NCBI GenBank assembly: GCA_951804985.1
Contig: OX638132.1
Coordinates: forward strand, 15,543,529-15,607,528
Direction of reading: 5' to 3'
Source of the DNA: Dryomyza anilis
Taxonomy: Eukaryota > Arthropoda > Insecta > Diptera > Dryomyzidae
DNA: 64,000 nucleotides
Position numbers and translations under genes: made by a program. The stretch's first letter is position 1. Every line of letters begins with the position of its first letter. Positions 1 through 12,795 of the stretch are shown piece by piece. Under the pieces are notes generated by a model. The model saw only the letters and a program-made list of their open reading frames with translations. It ran no database searches and was not told where the DNA came from.

Positions 1-1033
1 TTATGTATTTGCTTTTGTTTTGTATTTATATTTGTCTTTTTGATTTTGTATTTTTGCGTTTTGTAATATTTTTTTTTTGTATTTGAGTTTTTTTGTCTTA
101 ACTGGTGTAAATGCCGAGTTATATCGTTTTGAAAGTTTAGGTTGTATGGGAGGTTCACTCCCCTTTGACAACGGCTTTATATAGGCGAAATTGGGCCCAT
201 ACTTAGCGTATGTCCCCACTGAACTCCATAATATAGTATATAAAAATTGTCAATTGGTAGTCATTGACTACTCCAAATGGTACTATTAGGCATCCCATGA
301 AGTCCGCAATAGATTTCCCCAATAAAAGTTTGGTGGTCAAAATTGGTTATTAGTGGTCATTGACCACTCCAAATGGACCATAAGGCATCCCATGAAGTCC
401 GCAATCGATCTCCGCAATACAATTTGAGTGGTCAAAAAATGGTCATTGGTGGTCATTGACCACTCCAAATGACACCATTAGACATCCCATGATGTCTAAT
501 TGGTTTTCGGATCCACTGTTGGTGGTCATTGACCACTCCAAATCCAAACCACTCCAACCATTTTAGGTCAAAAAAACATTTTTTTTTACTCACTTTTTGA
601 GATATGTTTTAATTGAGATATGTTTCAATTACATGTGAATAAAAATATTTGCCAATTTGACTGTGAACACTTTTGAATATGAACAGAACAAAAAATAATT
701 TGTTGCTCATCTCTTATGAGGAGTAAAAATGTAGCGAATGTGAGTACTCGTGAGCAGCCACATTCTGTTCGATAACGAGTGTTCACTTTAGAATAACGAG
801 TAAGTCGGATTTTTCTTGCTTACTCGCTCGTGCAGTGTGAAGAAAAATAATGAACTTTCTTATTCATTTATGAAGATTTATCGTGAGTGAATAATTTTGA
901 ATATTCATTTATGAGTATTGCCGTACCCTGTAATATACTCGTGCAAAATTTCCGTCAAATCAATTCAGCGGCTTAGACGTGTCGCTGGAACAAAGAGACA
1001 GACATGCGGATCAAGAGTTTTATATATATAGAT
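1..1033. repeat. Dispersed element D, right part, interrupted by a tandem repeat region
   Basis: Positions 1-235 match 14230-14410 (GAGTTATATCGTTTTGAAAG, GGTTGTATGGGAGG). Positions 935-1033 match the end of that copy (GGCTTAGACGTG, CTGGAACAAAGAGACAGAC, AAGAGTTTTATATATATAGA). The ~700 bp between is an insertion. Family unclassified; the left end lies outside the window. Confidence 0.8.
256..552. repeat. 96-bp tandem repeats carrying a 15-bp palindrome
   Basis: Units start near 256, 352, 448 and 520 (spacing 96, 96, 72). Each begins with GTGGTCATTGACCAC (first unit GTAGTCATTGACTAC) followed by TCCAAATGG and then GGCATCCCATGAAGTCCGC. Sits inside element D. Confidence 0.9.
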
Positions 1034-3182
1034 GTAATAAACATTTAAAATATTGGAATTTTTAGAATCACCACAAATGAAAAAAATGTTATGCCACAAA
1101 TTAAATCATTAAAAAATGCAAAAGACCTCTGTGACTTATTTTAAATATCAGAATTTTCAATTTTAGTAATATAAAAATATTTTTAAATTTCTTTAAACTG
1201 TGTACTATTAGGTACATATTCAAGACTTCCACAATTATTTGACATCGTCGGACAAATTCATACAATACATGCAGAAACATCATCCTTGTTTCAGGCTAAT
1301 TGCTAAAAGGGATTATTTTCGGCACATGCGTATGTGCAGTTTTGAATTATTCTTTCCCTTCGAACGTTGTTTTTTGTTTGCGTATTTCATATATTAAAAA
1401 CACTCCCGTACAACAATTAGGGAATAATACATTATACATTGGTATAGGGAATTATACCATAAACAATAGAGTCTGTACTTATTTATCATAGTACATTTTA
1501 ATTAATTGATGTATGCTAACAATCAATTAGATGTTTCTTTGAAAGTTTTCTTTTTTATATATGCCTAATGTTTCCATAAACGTGACGCGTTACCCCTTGA
1601 TTTGAACTAATTTAAATGTAATTAGTAGCAACAGTATGATAATCCGAATGCTATAAATCACCCAAAATACAGACAAAACAATAAGGCAGTTAAATATTGC
1701 GTATTTTTGTAGATGAGATAAAAAATAAAAAAAACATTGTGTTCCTAATTAAGTTAGTTCTGAATAAAGTTATAGAATTATTTGAAATTAGACTGATAAA
1801 TATTCGAATTAAGATTTGCGCAATTCTATGGAGATAATTCTATGGAGATATCGATATCGGCCAATTATTTTGCACATATTTCGCATTTTAAATAACTGAT
1901 TTGATCCTGTGTTATACCAAATAAAAGGTATTTAAACATCTAATAAACATTTCTCACATTATTTTCAAATTGGTTTGATAGTTTGAGAGAATTCGATAGA
2001 AAAACTCGAAAAATATAATAGTTTTCGACAAAAATTGAAATCAAAGATGCATTTAAAAATTTTGAAAAATCTAAAAAGTAAGATAATGCACAGTCTGTAG
2101 TATTTCTAAATTAGCCTATACCCTTTTTAAGAAAATAGCGCAAAAATAAAAGAAATCTATGAATACATTTTGAGAACAGATAACTTTATGTGAAATCATT
2201 AGAATTGGGTGTAAACTGAAAAATTCAATTTTTTGTAATTATACTATAAACCCATGGGTTATAGGTTATACTATATATGTGAACGTATTTTAGCGTCTTT
2301 TTAGAGGAGTCATTGGTCTAAACAAAAGTATATATTTTCTTCATCAGCATCACTTTCCGAGTCGATTTAGGCATGACCATCTGTCTGTATACCTATAAAC
2401 GATAACTTGAAAAATACTATTCCGAATACGATAAAGTTCACTTTCAATATATTTTTTGTAGAAAAGTAATTTTAAGTTCGAAAATAAGTCAAATTAGTCA
2501 ACGTACTCAAATACATCCCATACAAGATATGTGTTTACTTTTTAGGATCCCATTTCTCTTAGAATATTCAAAATTAGTTATAAAGAATCATTTACCAATA
2601 CGTACTCAAAAAATTGGTGTGATCGGCACATATTTTTTAAAACTTTTATGACTTTTTATATAACACTCAATTATAATGCTTTCACATAATTTTATAATAT
2701 TGAAATATTACTCAATATTTTTTTTATTGATAGCTCTATTTATTTAGAAAGGCGTGTACTAATTTTTGAATATTACAAACTGTGTATTTTCATACTTTCT
2801 CGATTTTATCAAATTTTTGAAATGAGTTTTTGATTTTAATTTGTGTTGAAAAATACTTTTTTAAAGTTCTCCTATTTAGTTCTCTTAAACTATTAAACCA
2901 ATTTAAAATGTTGTAAAAAAATTTTTGTTTATGATTTAATTACCTTTCATTTAATATAACACTTGGACATATCAGTTGTATGAAACGCGAGATATTTATA
3001 AATATATGTGACAACTTTTTTGAAAGCTCGGTTCAACAGATATTGGCCGATAGCTTGTATACCTATCCAAAGAAACATTTTTAAACTATAGCTTCGGAAT
3101 CAGGGAGTCATTTAACAAAATACAAAAATAGTCTGTTGTGTAGTGTTTTTAATAATGTAAGATATAAAATTATTTTTAACAT
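1034..3182. other. AT-rich sequence without a recognisable gene
   Basis: Long A/T-rich stretch with stops in all frames; short frames only. Nothing that looks like a gene, and no clear terminal repeats. Likely decayed repeats in an intron. Confidence 0.5.
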
Positions 3183-3486
3183 ACGGTAGCTCAGTGGTTA
3201 GTGAGTTGGACTGCGAGCCGAAAGGTCCCCGGTTCAAGCCTGGACTGGGACTTACAACATCTTTTCATAGAAACATTTTTCTATACCGCGCTACCTCTCG
3301 GCAGTAAATGGCAAACCTACGAGAGTAAAACATTGCCTATGAAAAGCTCTCAACCGCCGTTCGGATTCGGCAATAAACTGTAGGTCCCACCACTTTGAGT
3401 ACAAATATAACACGCACAGCTCAAAATAGTGAGAGAGATCGGCCTAAGTTCTTATAGAACTGTAGTGCCAAACTATTATTATTAAA
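3183..3486 (+). mobile_element. tRNA-derived SINE copy
   Basis: The head resembles a tRNA: an A-box-like GTAGCTCAGTGGTTAGTG at about 3186 and a B-box-like GGTTCAAGCC at 3231. A ~200-bp body follows with several self-complementary segments, and the copy ends in a TATTATTA tail. Pol III transcription from the internal boxes and mobilisation by a LINE are expected for this class. Confidence 0.93.
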
Positions 3487-3489
3487 TTT

Positions 3490-4345
3490 CATACGCAACG
3501 TACCGAATTAATTGTTTCCTGATTTATTACGAAATAACTATAAGCTTTACGAAAAATGTGTATATATACAAAAATAAAGTATATTATCTCAGCTATGTTT
3601 TTAAATGATTCAAAAAAAAATAATTTGTACGCAAAAAGTATTTTTAGAAAAAGTAAAAACTTTTTGTCCCGTCCGAAATGTTGCGTTCGGTATAGTTCTG
3701 TGATTTACTTTGAAAGGGGTATACATTTTAGAGACAAAGTGTAAACTTATAAATAAAGCACATTATATCAGCTTTATTTATAAATAATACAAAAAAATGA
3801 TTTGTTCGCAAATTGCGTCGACTTCTTAGAATTTCCATTTGAACCTCAACATACACTTCCGTTTTTGTCCCGTCCGGATCGACCACTAATTTATTTATAA
3901 CTATTAATCTATCTTGTAGCCGCGGTAGCTCAGTGGTTAGTGCGTTGGACTGCGAGCCGAAAGGTCCCGGTTCAAGCCTGGACTGAGGCTAACAATATCT
4001 TTTCATAGAAACATTTTTCTGTACCGCGCTACCTCTCGTCAGTAAATGGCAAACCTACGAGAGTAAAACTATTGCCTATGAAAAAGCTCTCACCCGCCGA
4101 TCGGATTCGGCAATAAACTGTAGGTCCCACCACTTTGTGTACAAATATAACAAGCACAGCTCAAAATGGCCGAAGTTCTATATGTAGCGCCAAACTATTA
4201 TTATTATTATATTATAATCTACCATATAGAGTTTTTTAATATTTGGCAGATATTTAGCTCTTTTTAAATACTATCACCAAGTAAATTCATTAATTTTCCT
4301 TTGAGTTATTAAAGTTTTAAGCGTACGAATGGTTCCGTCTGGAAC
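3490..4345. repeat. Dispersed repeat P, copy A (interrupted by a SINE, internally duplicated)
   Basis: Shares GTCCCGTCCGGATCGA, ACAAAGTGTAAA and TTAAATACTA blocks with 9865-10225. It contains two related ~150-bp units (about 3548-3668 and 3733-3880), each followed by the TTTTGTCCCGTCCG phrase. The SINE at 3919-4212 splits it. Confidence 0.8.
3919..4212 (+). mobile_element. tRNA-derived SINE copy nested in a dispersed repeat
   Basis: Starts GCCGCGGTAGCTCAG and ends in a run of ATT repeats. The flanks resemble each other (AATCTATC on the left, AATCTACC on the right), fitting a target duplication. Comparison with the uninterrupted repeat near 10110-10125 shows the empty site. Confidence 0.93.
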
Positions 4346-6440
4346 ACCAGGAAATGCCCATATGCGGACATATTGTATGTTTCAACTATCTATTTAGGTA
4401 TGTTTATATAGTTCTGTTTTTGTATGTGCCTATTAGTGTAATTTTGATATGGGGTCTATATTAAAATTAAACAGACTACCACTTGATTTACCATTTACAT
4501 ATCTTTCTAATTCAAAAACTTCATTTTTGTTTGGTAAATTGCGCTTCAGCTATAAAATATAATTCGTAATAGGTTACGTTTTTTCCATTCAACTTCATGT
4601 CAGATGATAGCGCCAACAAATGCGACAAACAACTGCAAAAAAAAAACTCGAGAGTCGCGAATCAGTCGACAGGATAAAAATTCTACACTAGGTAAAGAAG
4701 AGACTAATGCCAAGAGCAGTTGCAAAGGATTTGTGCGCTGAAGTAGACATGTTTGTGACGTAAATTCGAAGATACTTGCGAACAGCGAAAAAAGAAAACA
4801 CTAAAAAGTTTGTCGTAACTAAGAATTTTATTTTTGCTATTTTTTCCTCACAAAATTTGTGAGCAGCTGCCAAAGTTGCGGTAGTATTTGCTTCATTTGG
4901 CTTAAACGTTAGTGTGGCATTAAAAATTTAGTGATAGATAGAGTGGGGGGTAACTCTTGAAAACTCTTGATGAATAAATTATTTTTAAAGCGTAAACTTT
5001 ATCTCTAAAAATCTAAAGTTTAAAATTCTAATGAGAATTAAAGCAGGTCCATTTGAAAATACATTGAATTACATCAAATTTCTCAGAGTAACTTTGCGTA
5101 CAGAACCGACAGCTGCTGCTCGAGTATTTGCTAATTTTGTCAAGTATACGGCAATGAGACATCCTGTACCTAAACGAGACATCCTGTCGCGGCAACCGCA
5201 TCAATTGCATTTTCCTCATAATCATCATCAGTATCATCATCATCTCTTCATTGCCGACAACTTATACTGAGGCCACTTACGTCGGGCCAACTTCAGAACC
5301 AAGAGTGTCAAAATCTCTTGGCTCGTTGTGCGCCTTTTAGGTAGACGGCGAAGAAAATCCAGTGACATTTTGCGGTTGGTTTTCTTTTGCATGTTATCAG
5401 CAGGCCTTCAGTGTAGCAGGATTCAAATAGAAACTGACAAAGACTAAAATCAAAATCTCGCTAAGTAGCGCTTTTGTTTTATTAACATAATTGATTACTT
5501 GATGTGCCAAAGTACGCTCAACACGAGGGGGTGAAGGAGGAGAATATATGCGCCGTAGTAGGTACAGAGAATCGCATAATTTACTGCGGTCTGGTTGGGC
5601 TTTAAGTCGTATCAATTGCCAGGACGATAAGCGATTTGCGTTGTACAAAAGAACAAAAATAAAAAAAATATTCTTGAAGTTTTGGAAAGGCGGTGGTAGA
5701 GAAGGGTAAACTGATATTCTTGCCAAAGCAAAAACGACAGGTTGGACCAGTTCCAAACGAAACGAAAAAAAAAATTTAAAAAATGTTCAACTAAAAATGT
5801 AACGAAGACAAACCCTGGGTAATAAAATGTAAATGAAGAATGGGTATAATGCGCTACAAATTAAATTGTAACAAGTGCGCGCGTGTTTGTTGTGTACCGG
5901 GGAATGGGCGCAGTCTGCACGTTCAAAAACGCCCCCGAAAATCCCACTCGGCGAAGAATTCTCGAATGATTGATGAGCCTTTTATTTTTTGATATAATGT
6001 TCTAGCTGCATTAATGATATAATAAATACGGTGGGCATATAAAAGGAGTTTATCAAGAAATGCGTGAGTGATTTGTTCTAAGTTGCGTTACTTCAATTGT
6101 CTAATTTCCTAATTTTATTTTATCATTTTCACACAATTTAAAAAGGTTTTTCTTTCAATTTATATATTCTTCATTTTTATACATTCTTCATTTTTTACAA
6201 TACACTGTACAATGTAGAGTGTACAGTGTACAAACATGAAATATTTGTGAATTTCCCTTATTATATTTGTTATTTTTTTATTTTGCACTTTTTGTGATTT
6301 TTTTTCTTTTTGTGTTATTTTTTTTTTCGTTTTTCGTGATTTTTTTTCCTTCATTTCATTTCCGTGTGACAATTTCATTTTTTTTTTGTACACTTCCGTT
6401 TTTTGTTTGTGCGTATTTTTGTTCGTATTGACGGGTGGTA
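4346..6440. other. Less AT-rich single-copy-looking region
   Basis: Less AT-rich than its surroundings, with mixed sequence at 4600-5960 and a small (ATC)n run at 5220-5245. Open frames up to 119 codons (5397-5756, minus) carry no recognisable motif. A candidate intronic regulatory region; the TATA-like site at 6038 is in its last part. 6130-6400 is T-rich low complexity. Confidence 0.35.
6036..6046 (+). promoter_or_regulatory. Candidate TATA box
   Basis: TATAAAA at 6038-6044 in the context GGGCATATAAAAGGAG, preceded ~75 bp upstream by GAATTCTCGAA (two inverted GAA-type units, weakly heat-shock-element-like). No convincing initiator at +30 and no open frame downstream. Weak. Confidence 0.2.
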
Positions 6441-7823
6441 TAGGAATCTACATAGCATGTAAAAGAAAATAATATTTCTCATTATTGCTATGTTTTAAAC
6501 TTAGTCCAACATATGCTATACACCCTTAAACTAGTTTAAATATTATTCTGTAATATGAATGGTTTTCGAATCTTTAAAAACAGAACATTTTAGACGGGGA
6601 GAGAACTAATTTAAATCTTACAAAGTCTTACCGAAGTGATGGTTTTTTAATTGATTGTTCGAATTTATTTTGTACAAACCTGTAAAGAAAAAGAAAATAT
6701 ATAAATTTAATTATAATTTTAAATTAATATCTTAAAAGAGTAAATTATAATTCCTACACACAGAAAAGTGCGCAAACCCAATTGTCAAGTTTGACCCCTG
6801 AAAAACGTTTCGTTTAGGAGTTACAGAATTTTCAAAGTTATTGTGTTTTGACCTTTGACCCCTTGGGTTTCCGTACATCTAAAAACATTATTTAGTAAAA
6901 TGCCCTCCCCAATTATTCGGTTGCGAAAACAACTGATAAAGTATTTGCAACAACATATTAATTCGGTTGTGGCAACTTCCTGTTATTTCGTTTACAGATT
7001 TATTTCGCATTATTACTTAATTAATAAATTTCCTATTGTTTTCGATTTGTAAATATTTTTGACGTTTTTTTAATTTTGTCTATAATAGTTAGCAAGAAAC
7101 TGGCAACTGAACTGCAGATGGACATTAATTCTCCGTTTGTCACTTATTTCGTTGATACAACAACGTACTCAGCTGATGTAACAAATGCGCGGAGGTTAAT
7201 TTTGGCAGAATAAAATATGCTATCACGGCAACCGAATCTGCAGGTGCATTTCTGTAATAGTGCTTTTCAGTTATAGTAAAATAAGGTACGTTTATTTTAA
7301 TGACATTAGGTTACAACAACTGTATTTCGGTTGCAACAATGAAACGTTGGTTGGATTAACCTCAAAAGAGGATTTTTTGTATGCATATACGATACTTCAA
7401 TGTAAATACTTGAATGCGGTAAAAACCAAGAATTGAATTCCAAATAAAATGGTTTAGAATTCAGATAAGGCTTTCTACAAGTCTCGGTTTCGTTTACGAT
7501 TTCGATTTTAAATATTGAAACGGTTGCGCTACACTGGTTCCAAGTTACTTTTTTGGTTCCAAGTTACTTTTTATATTAACGAAAACAAAAAAAAAGCAAA
7601 TTATATAAAACAGTGAATAAAAATTAATAATATATAAATTTGAATTATAAAAAAAACATATGGGGTACTCTATATCATAATGGCCACTTACATATTCCGA
7701 ATATCAATAAAATCAGTTTTCAAGAATTTTTCACTTATTTTTTTTTAATAGTTAGGGTAAAAACAGAATATATTAATATCAGTATTTTCTGGCTTTTAAT
7801 TAAAAATATGCATTTTATATTAA
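6441..7823. other. AT-rich sequence with diverged inverted-repeat remnants
   Basis: CACAGAAAAGTGCGC at 6760 and AACCTCAAAAGAGGATTTTT near 7358 resemble the ends of the CACAGAATAG family, with GGTTG/CAACC pairs between, so an old copy may occupy 6760-7380. No gene seen. Confidence 0.35.
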
Positions 7824-8129
7824 ATAATAATAGTTTGGCGCTACAGTCCTGTACAGAACTTCGGCCTAGCTCTCGCACCATTTTGAGCAGTGCGTGTTAT
7901 ATTTGTATTGAAAGTGGTGGGACCTACAGTTTATTGCCAAATCCGAACGGCGGGTGAGAGCTTTTCATAGGCAATGGTTTCACTCTCGTAGGTTTGCCAT
8001 TTACTGACGAGAGGTAGCGCGGTATAGAAAAATGTTTCTATGAAAAGATGTTGTTAGCCCCAGTCCAGGCTTGAACCGGGGACCTTTCGACTTGCAGTCC
8101 AACGCACTAACCACTGAGCTTCCGCGGCT
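7824..8129 (-). mobile_element. tRNA-derived SINE copy
   Basis: Inverse orientation: (AAT)n tail at 7824, body, B-box complement GGCTTGAACC near 8068 and A-box complement CACTAACCACTGAGC near 8105, ending GCCGCGG complement at 8129. Near full length. Confidence 0.93.
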
Positions 8130-8452
8130 ATTATTATTTTATATTAGTATTATTATTTTAATTTTTTTGTGATATTCTATTTAAATAAAGAATAACATTA
8201 ACGAAATAATGCGGTAGTGCCTACATTTAATGTATATTCTATTGAAATTGAGAATCTGGTCATTATCCTATTTCTTCACATGTTGAGCATAATGTGCATT
8301 CATTAATGTACGCACAGAAAAAACATGTTCAGCACAATCATGCTTTGACTTCATCATTCAATGATTTCAATTATTATTGCTATAATCATGTTTTTCATAA
8401 TTGTGGTAATCTTGTAACATGATTGAAGCAATAAGAACATGATTGACTTAAC

Positions 8453-8990
8453 ACAGAAAAAAAATCATTAACATATTGATGAATTTCGTTCTTCGAACGT
8501 TATGATTCATTGTGTTAAAGAACGAATCATAATATTGATAACTACAAAACATCAATGTTGAATTCATATTCATTATTAATGTGATGAATGACCGAAAAAA
8601 TGTTCTTCAATATGAAGAATTGTATGTGAAGAATACGTTTCATCATATTAATGAACAAATACATCTTATTGAAAAATGTTGTTCATCAAATCAAAATTCA
8701 ATGAACATATTTATTTTTCGGTAAATTTTTGCCATATTTATCAGTCCTCAAGTAGTTCTTGTTTGTTATTTCATATATTTATAATGCTTGCTCGACATGC
8801 ATTATAGTAATATGTTTTATAATATATTTTTTATAATTACAACTTTTTATTAATATTTATAAAATTTCGTACCATAGAAAAAATATTAAAAAAAAAAATT
8901 TAAAAAAAATATTTTTGTATAAAACAAATTCTTTGATTTGATAAAATATTTATTTTTCGGTCAATTTTTTTTTTTTCAAAAACAAATTTT
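8453..8990. repeat. AT-rich family H, diverged partial copy
   Basis: Starts ACACAGAAAAAAAATCATTA and carries TTCTTCAATATGAAGAATTG, GTGAAGAATACGTTTCATC and CTCAAGTAGTTCTTGTTTG blocks of family H. A short related element (CACAGAAAAAACATG, 8325-8452) precedes it. Confidence 0.75.
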
Positions 8991-9864
8991 CTTCTCGGAC
9001 ATTTTTTTTTTCAAATAAAAATTTTTAAGGAATTTTTTGTTTCGATTTTTTGTGTCGAAAACAAATTTAAAAAATGGGAAGGAATGATTTGATTAGATTG
9101 TTTGTTAGATTATGTAATCATACAATGACTACTCTCTTTTTCTCCACCATAGTTTTTTTTTACAATAATGTTTTTTTCTACAAAAACGCAAACATGTTTT
9201 ATATTTCATAATGTTATTTTAAAAAATTGTATTTACAAATTAAATTATTTAAATTTAACTCATATTGTCTTTTTTCGTTTGTAACCTATTTTACTAACGC
9301 ATCTTTCAAAATTACTATTGTTTATTATTTGTGTTTCATAAAATGTTGTCCCTCAAAAAGAGTCCACGAATTATAGGACGAGCAGGGTGACATCGAAAAC
9401 ATAACATTTCGCGTAAATGCTGCCCCCCTAAATGTATGTATGCATTTCACATTTATGCTACATATATAGTATAAATGCTGCATACCTTCAGGAACATTTC
9501 ACGAACGCTCAACTTTAAAATCAATGTGCTTAAATTGAAAACAATTTTGTTTTAGTTGTAAACAATTTCGTTTACATCGAAAACAATTTCGTTTATTTTA
9601 AAACATTGGCGCATATTTGTAGACAATTTAAATACGACTTTAAAATTAAAATCAACCTTTTGACATTTTATTCTATGTGAAAATTGTCAAAAAAGCTAAC
9701 TTTTACTTAAAAGTTGACTTTAAATCCATCCCATCCGCGTCAATGTGTTTAATTTCTGTTTAAAACATTTGTTCTAAATTTTAACATCAAAGCTTAAACA
9801 AAATCCACGATGTTTTAAAAATTATGTGACCGTTCTGACGTTAAATGCCCCATATTGTAGTGAT

Positions 9865-10225
9865 CATTTATAGACGGTACTTTTTGTGCTGTCCAGAATG
9901 TTCTGCGATTTATTATAAAAAAACTACAAATTTTAGGAACAAAGTGTAAATATACAAAGAAAGCACGTGATTTCAGCTATTTTTTGAAATAAATCAAACC
10001 AATAATTTGTACGTAAAATTTGCCAACTTTTTGAAAGTTTCATATCAACCTCGACATGCACTTCTGTTTTTGTACCGTCCGGATCGAACACTATTTCATT
10101 TATATCTTTTGATCTACCACATAGAATTCTTCAGTTTTTTGCAAATGTTTAGTACTATTTAAATACTAATTGTATACAAAAAATCATTAATTTTGCTTCG
10201 AGATATTAAAATTTTAAGCGACCGG
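9865..10225. repeat. Dispersed repeat P, copy B (uninterrupted)
   Basis: Collinear with 3700-4345 minus the SINE: CCAGAATGTTCTGCG, GGAACAAAGTGTAAA, ACCGTCCGGATCGAAC, GATCTACCACATAGA, ending in AAATTTTAAGCG. It provides the pre-insertion site for the SINE in copy A. Confidence 0.8.
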
Positions 10226-12114
10226 AACCGGAGGAAAATGCGCATATGTATTGAAATTATTGATTAAAATAAAATTTTACAGTTTATTTTTCGTACTTTG
10301 TTAATAACATTTTTTTTATCTATTTTTTGATAATTTTGTATATGCGATTTCGGTTTTGTAAGACTTCAATACTTTGTAAAAATAAAAAAATAAAAAATTA
10401 TATTTTAATAAAAATATAAAATTTTGTCATAAAACCATATATACTAAGATTAAGCTGTGTTTTGATGAATTTTTGGCCACTTTTAGGGTTTAAAGTGACA
10501 TTTAAATATGTGTATAAAATATATTAAATATGTAAGTTTAAATACTCGACATTAGAATTGAGCTATATACGTGATAATCAAAGACCGAGCCCGCAGTTAA
10601 ATGAAAAATGCCAGCGACGTCATTCAATTTGCAATCAGTTTCAACATAAAAAAAGAATGCCTACATTTAGGCGCTTAGCAGGGACATAATGAAAGCTTCA
10701 GAAGCGGTGTCAAAAGTGTCAGAAACAGCAGAGGGAATTATGCGACGAGCCGACAACACTCTGCCAAATGGGACTCAGCTCAAGAAGTCAAAAAGAAGAA
10801 AAAAAAAAAAACGCACACAATGAGACACAAATTAACGAAGACGCGGTTTCTCGGAGCACGCAGTTACAATCGAAATGATAACCTAAGCAGACTTTGCTGA
10901 AATAAATCCATGAAATGCCAAGAAGCCTGAAATGCTGAAGAAGAAATATTAAAAAGAAAAAAATAATTGCATTGACAGAAATGTCAAAAAGGTTGTGATG
11001 TTTTTTTGGCTGCGCATTTTCTAATGCAGATGTCAAATTGGAATTTTTAATTTGATTTCTGCGAAATAAATGTAAATTTAAGAGAGCACTTAAGTTGAAA
11101 AGTGCGATGGATGTGCGTTGGTGTGGAAAGGAAAAACTCCAAAAGAAGCAGCATAAAAAAAGAAATAGAAAATAAAACAGTCGAATAAAAATGAATGTAG
11201 TAGCTATAGTAAATAAGAAAATACGAAAAGTAGTGAAAATTATAACGCAAATAATTCCAATGTCATTATAAGATAACTCAAACTGTGCAGCAAAATCGCT
11301 ATTGTTGCGCGAATATTGCCTGAACATTGCTTTAATGTTTTCTATTCGTTTTTGCTTTTTTTTTCTAAAAAATAAATTTCTTTTGATGTAGTCGTTATTA
11401 ATAATAAGTGATACAGAGATAGGCAAACGTGCAGAATAATTTATTTTTACAACATTTACAACATTTTTTACTATAATTACGAATTCATTCGTGTATACAT
11501 CGGTATTTGTTTTTATTTGCAAAATTTGTTCAATGCTAATAATAGGCATTATGTCTAAATTAACATTTTATGGCAACACTTTGTGTGTCTAAATCACTTG
11601 CTGGCAACACTTAAAGGGTGGCCACAACGCATTACAAAACCCGAACGTGGCACAAACCGGAAATATGCGTTGCGATAATGGTTGCCCGGCTACACCAGAT
11701 GAACATTTAACTTAATCAAGATATTAATATTTAAAGAATTTGTAAGCATGTTGTTTACAACAACAAAAACAACAACGAGAGCAAAGAATACTATAGAGTA
11801 TTACCACACAAGTATTACCATGGTTGCCATTGTCGACATCCAGCACATAAAATGAAAAACATTTTTGTGTTCTACAATATGCTCGGTGGCCAAGTTCGTT
11901 TAATAGTTTTGACATGGGGTTACAGCGGGAAATAGTCGATGTTTGTGCGACAGTTCACAGAAAAAGGGTTTAGCTATTTTAGCTTATTGCGAACACTTTT
12001 CGACAGTTCTTCGAATGGTGGATGTCTGTTTTAAATCTATTCAATGTTTGGTAGCAACCATATCATAGAGTAGATTTAAATAAATTCATGCTGTTGAAAG
12101 AGGTTAATTTTCTA
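10226..12114. other. Mostly single-copy-looking intronic sequence
   Basis: 10560-11950 is less repetitive than its neighbours and includes the purine-rich stretch under the doubtful 253-codon frame. No exon with splice signals and recognisable product was found. Confidence 0.35.
10788..11549 (-). other. 253-codon open frame of doubtful coding nature
   Basis: The longest unexplained open frame: about 253 codons on the minus strand, rich in Phe, Ile, Leu and Ser (runs such as CAFFFFSSF). It arises because the + strand is purine-rich (AAGAAGAAAAAAAAAAAAC, AAAAAGAAATAGAAAATAA), which yields stop-poor TTT/TTC/ATT codons on the minus strand. No domain, signal peptide pattern or conserved motif is recognisable. 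The hydrophobic stretches could mimic membrane segments. Probably chance, though length alone is unusual. Confidence 0.2.
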
Positions 12115-12144
12115 TAATAATAATAATAATAATAATAATAGGTA

Positions 12145-12686
12145 ATAATAGGTGCCTTGGGTAAAGTGGGAAACGTTTTGATTTAATTTTTTTCAAGTCT
12201 CTTCAATAGACTGGTTCATGATCATGAAAAATACCATTTATATGCCATTTAATTGATTTTTGAGCGATTTTTCAAACAGCTCAATTTCGAACTTGTTGAA
12301 AAATATTGGGGTAAAGTGGGAAATTTCAAAATATTTAAGAACATGCTATTTTACCCAGTATATCATTCATTTTGATATCGTTACGAGATCAATGCGTATA
12401 GATGAAGATTTCAAACAATATCGAAGAATAAAATGATCAAAGTTCGAGATCAAAATTTACACTTTTTGATAGCAAACAACAGCAATCAAAAAAAAATTTA
12501 TTTCAAACGATTTTTTTTTCACTTGTTCCTGAAATGCAATAAAAAGGTATACATTTATTTACAACCATGGTTAAAATATTAATGCCATATTAAGAAGTAC
12601 TTCAGAATTGTTTTTATTTTTCTAACTGCAAAAACATGTTAAAAATTTACAATTTCCCACATTACCCCATGTCATACCCCGGTATA
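12145..12686 (-). repeat. GGTAAAGTGGGAAA family, copy A
   Basis: Contains GGGTAAAGTGGGAAACG at 12159 and GGGGTAAAGTGGGAAATTTC at 12309, ending CAATTTCCCACATTACCCCA. It is the inverse of the copy at 19438. A short (AAT)n microsatellite (12115-12142) sits at its left. Confidence 0.75.
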
Positions 12687-12697
12687 CTCCAGGTTCT

Positions 12698-12795
12698 CCT
12701 AATAATAGTATTCGTTTAGCGTTACAGCTCTGAAGAACTAAGACTGAGCTCTCCCACCACTTGAGATGTGCGTGTTCTATTTGTGCTCAAAGTAC
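12698..12795 (-). mobile_element. tRNA-derived SINE, 3' part only
   Basis: Matches the last ~100 bp of the SINE family (tail TAATAATAG, then GCGTTACAGCTCTGAAGAAC and GCTCAAAGTA) and stops at a CACACAGAAAAA motif, the start of a different inverted-repeat element. Confidence 0.8.

Noticed and set aside
256..552. CRISPR-like array
   Set aside because: Regular 96-bp spacing with palindromic units, but units are similar along their length, not unique spacers, and the genome is animal.
3183..3255. tRNA gene
   Set aside because: A and B box-like segments are present but the anticodon stem pairs poorly, and the same head recurs in five to seven copies each followed by the same 200-bp body: these are SINEs.
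5956..6046. Heat-shock promoter
   Set aside because: Only two GAA-type units and a TATA-like site, no downstream frame; kept only as a weak TATA candidate.
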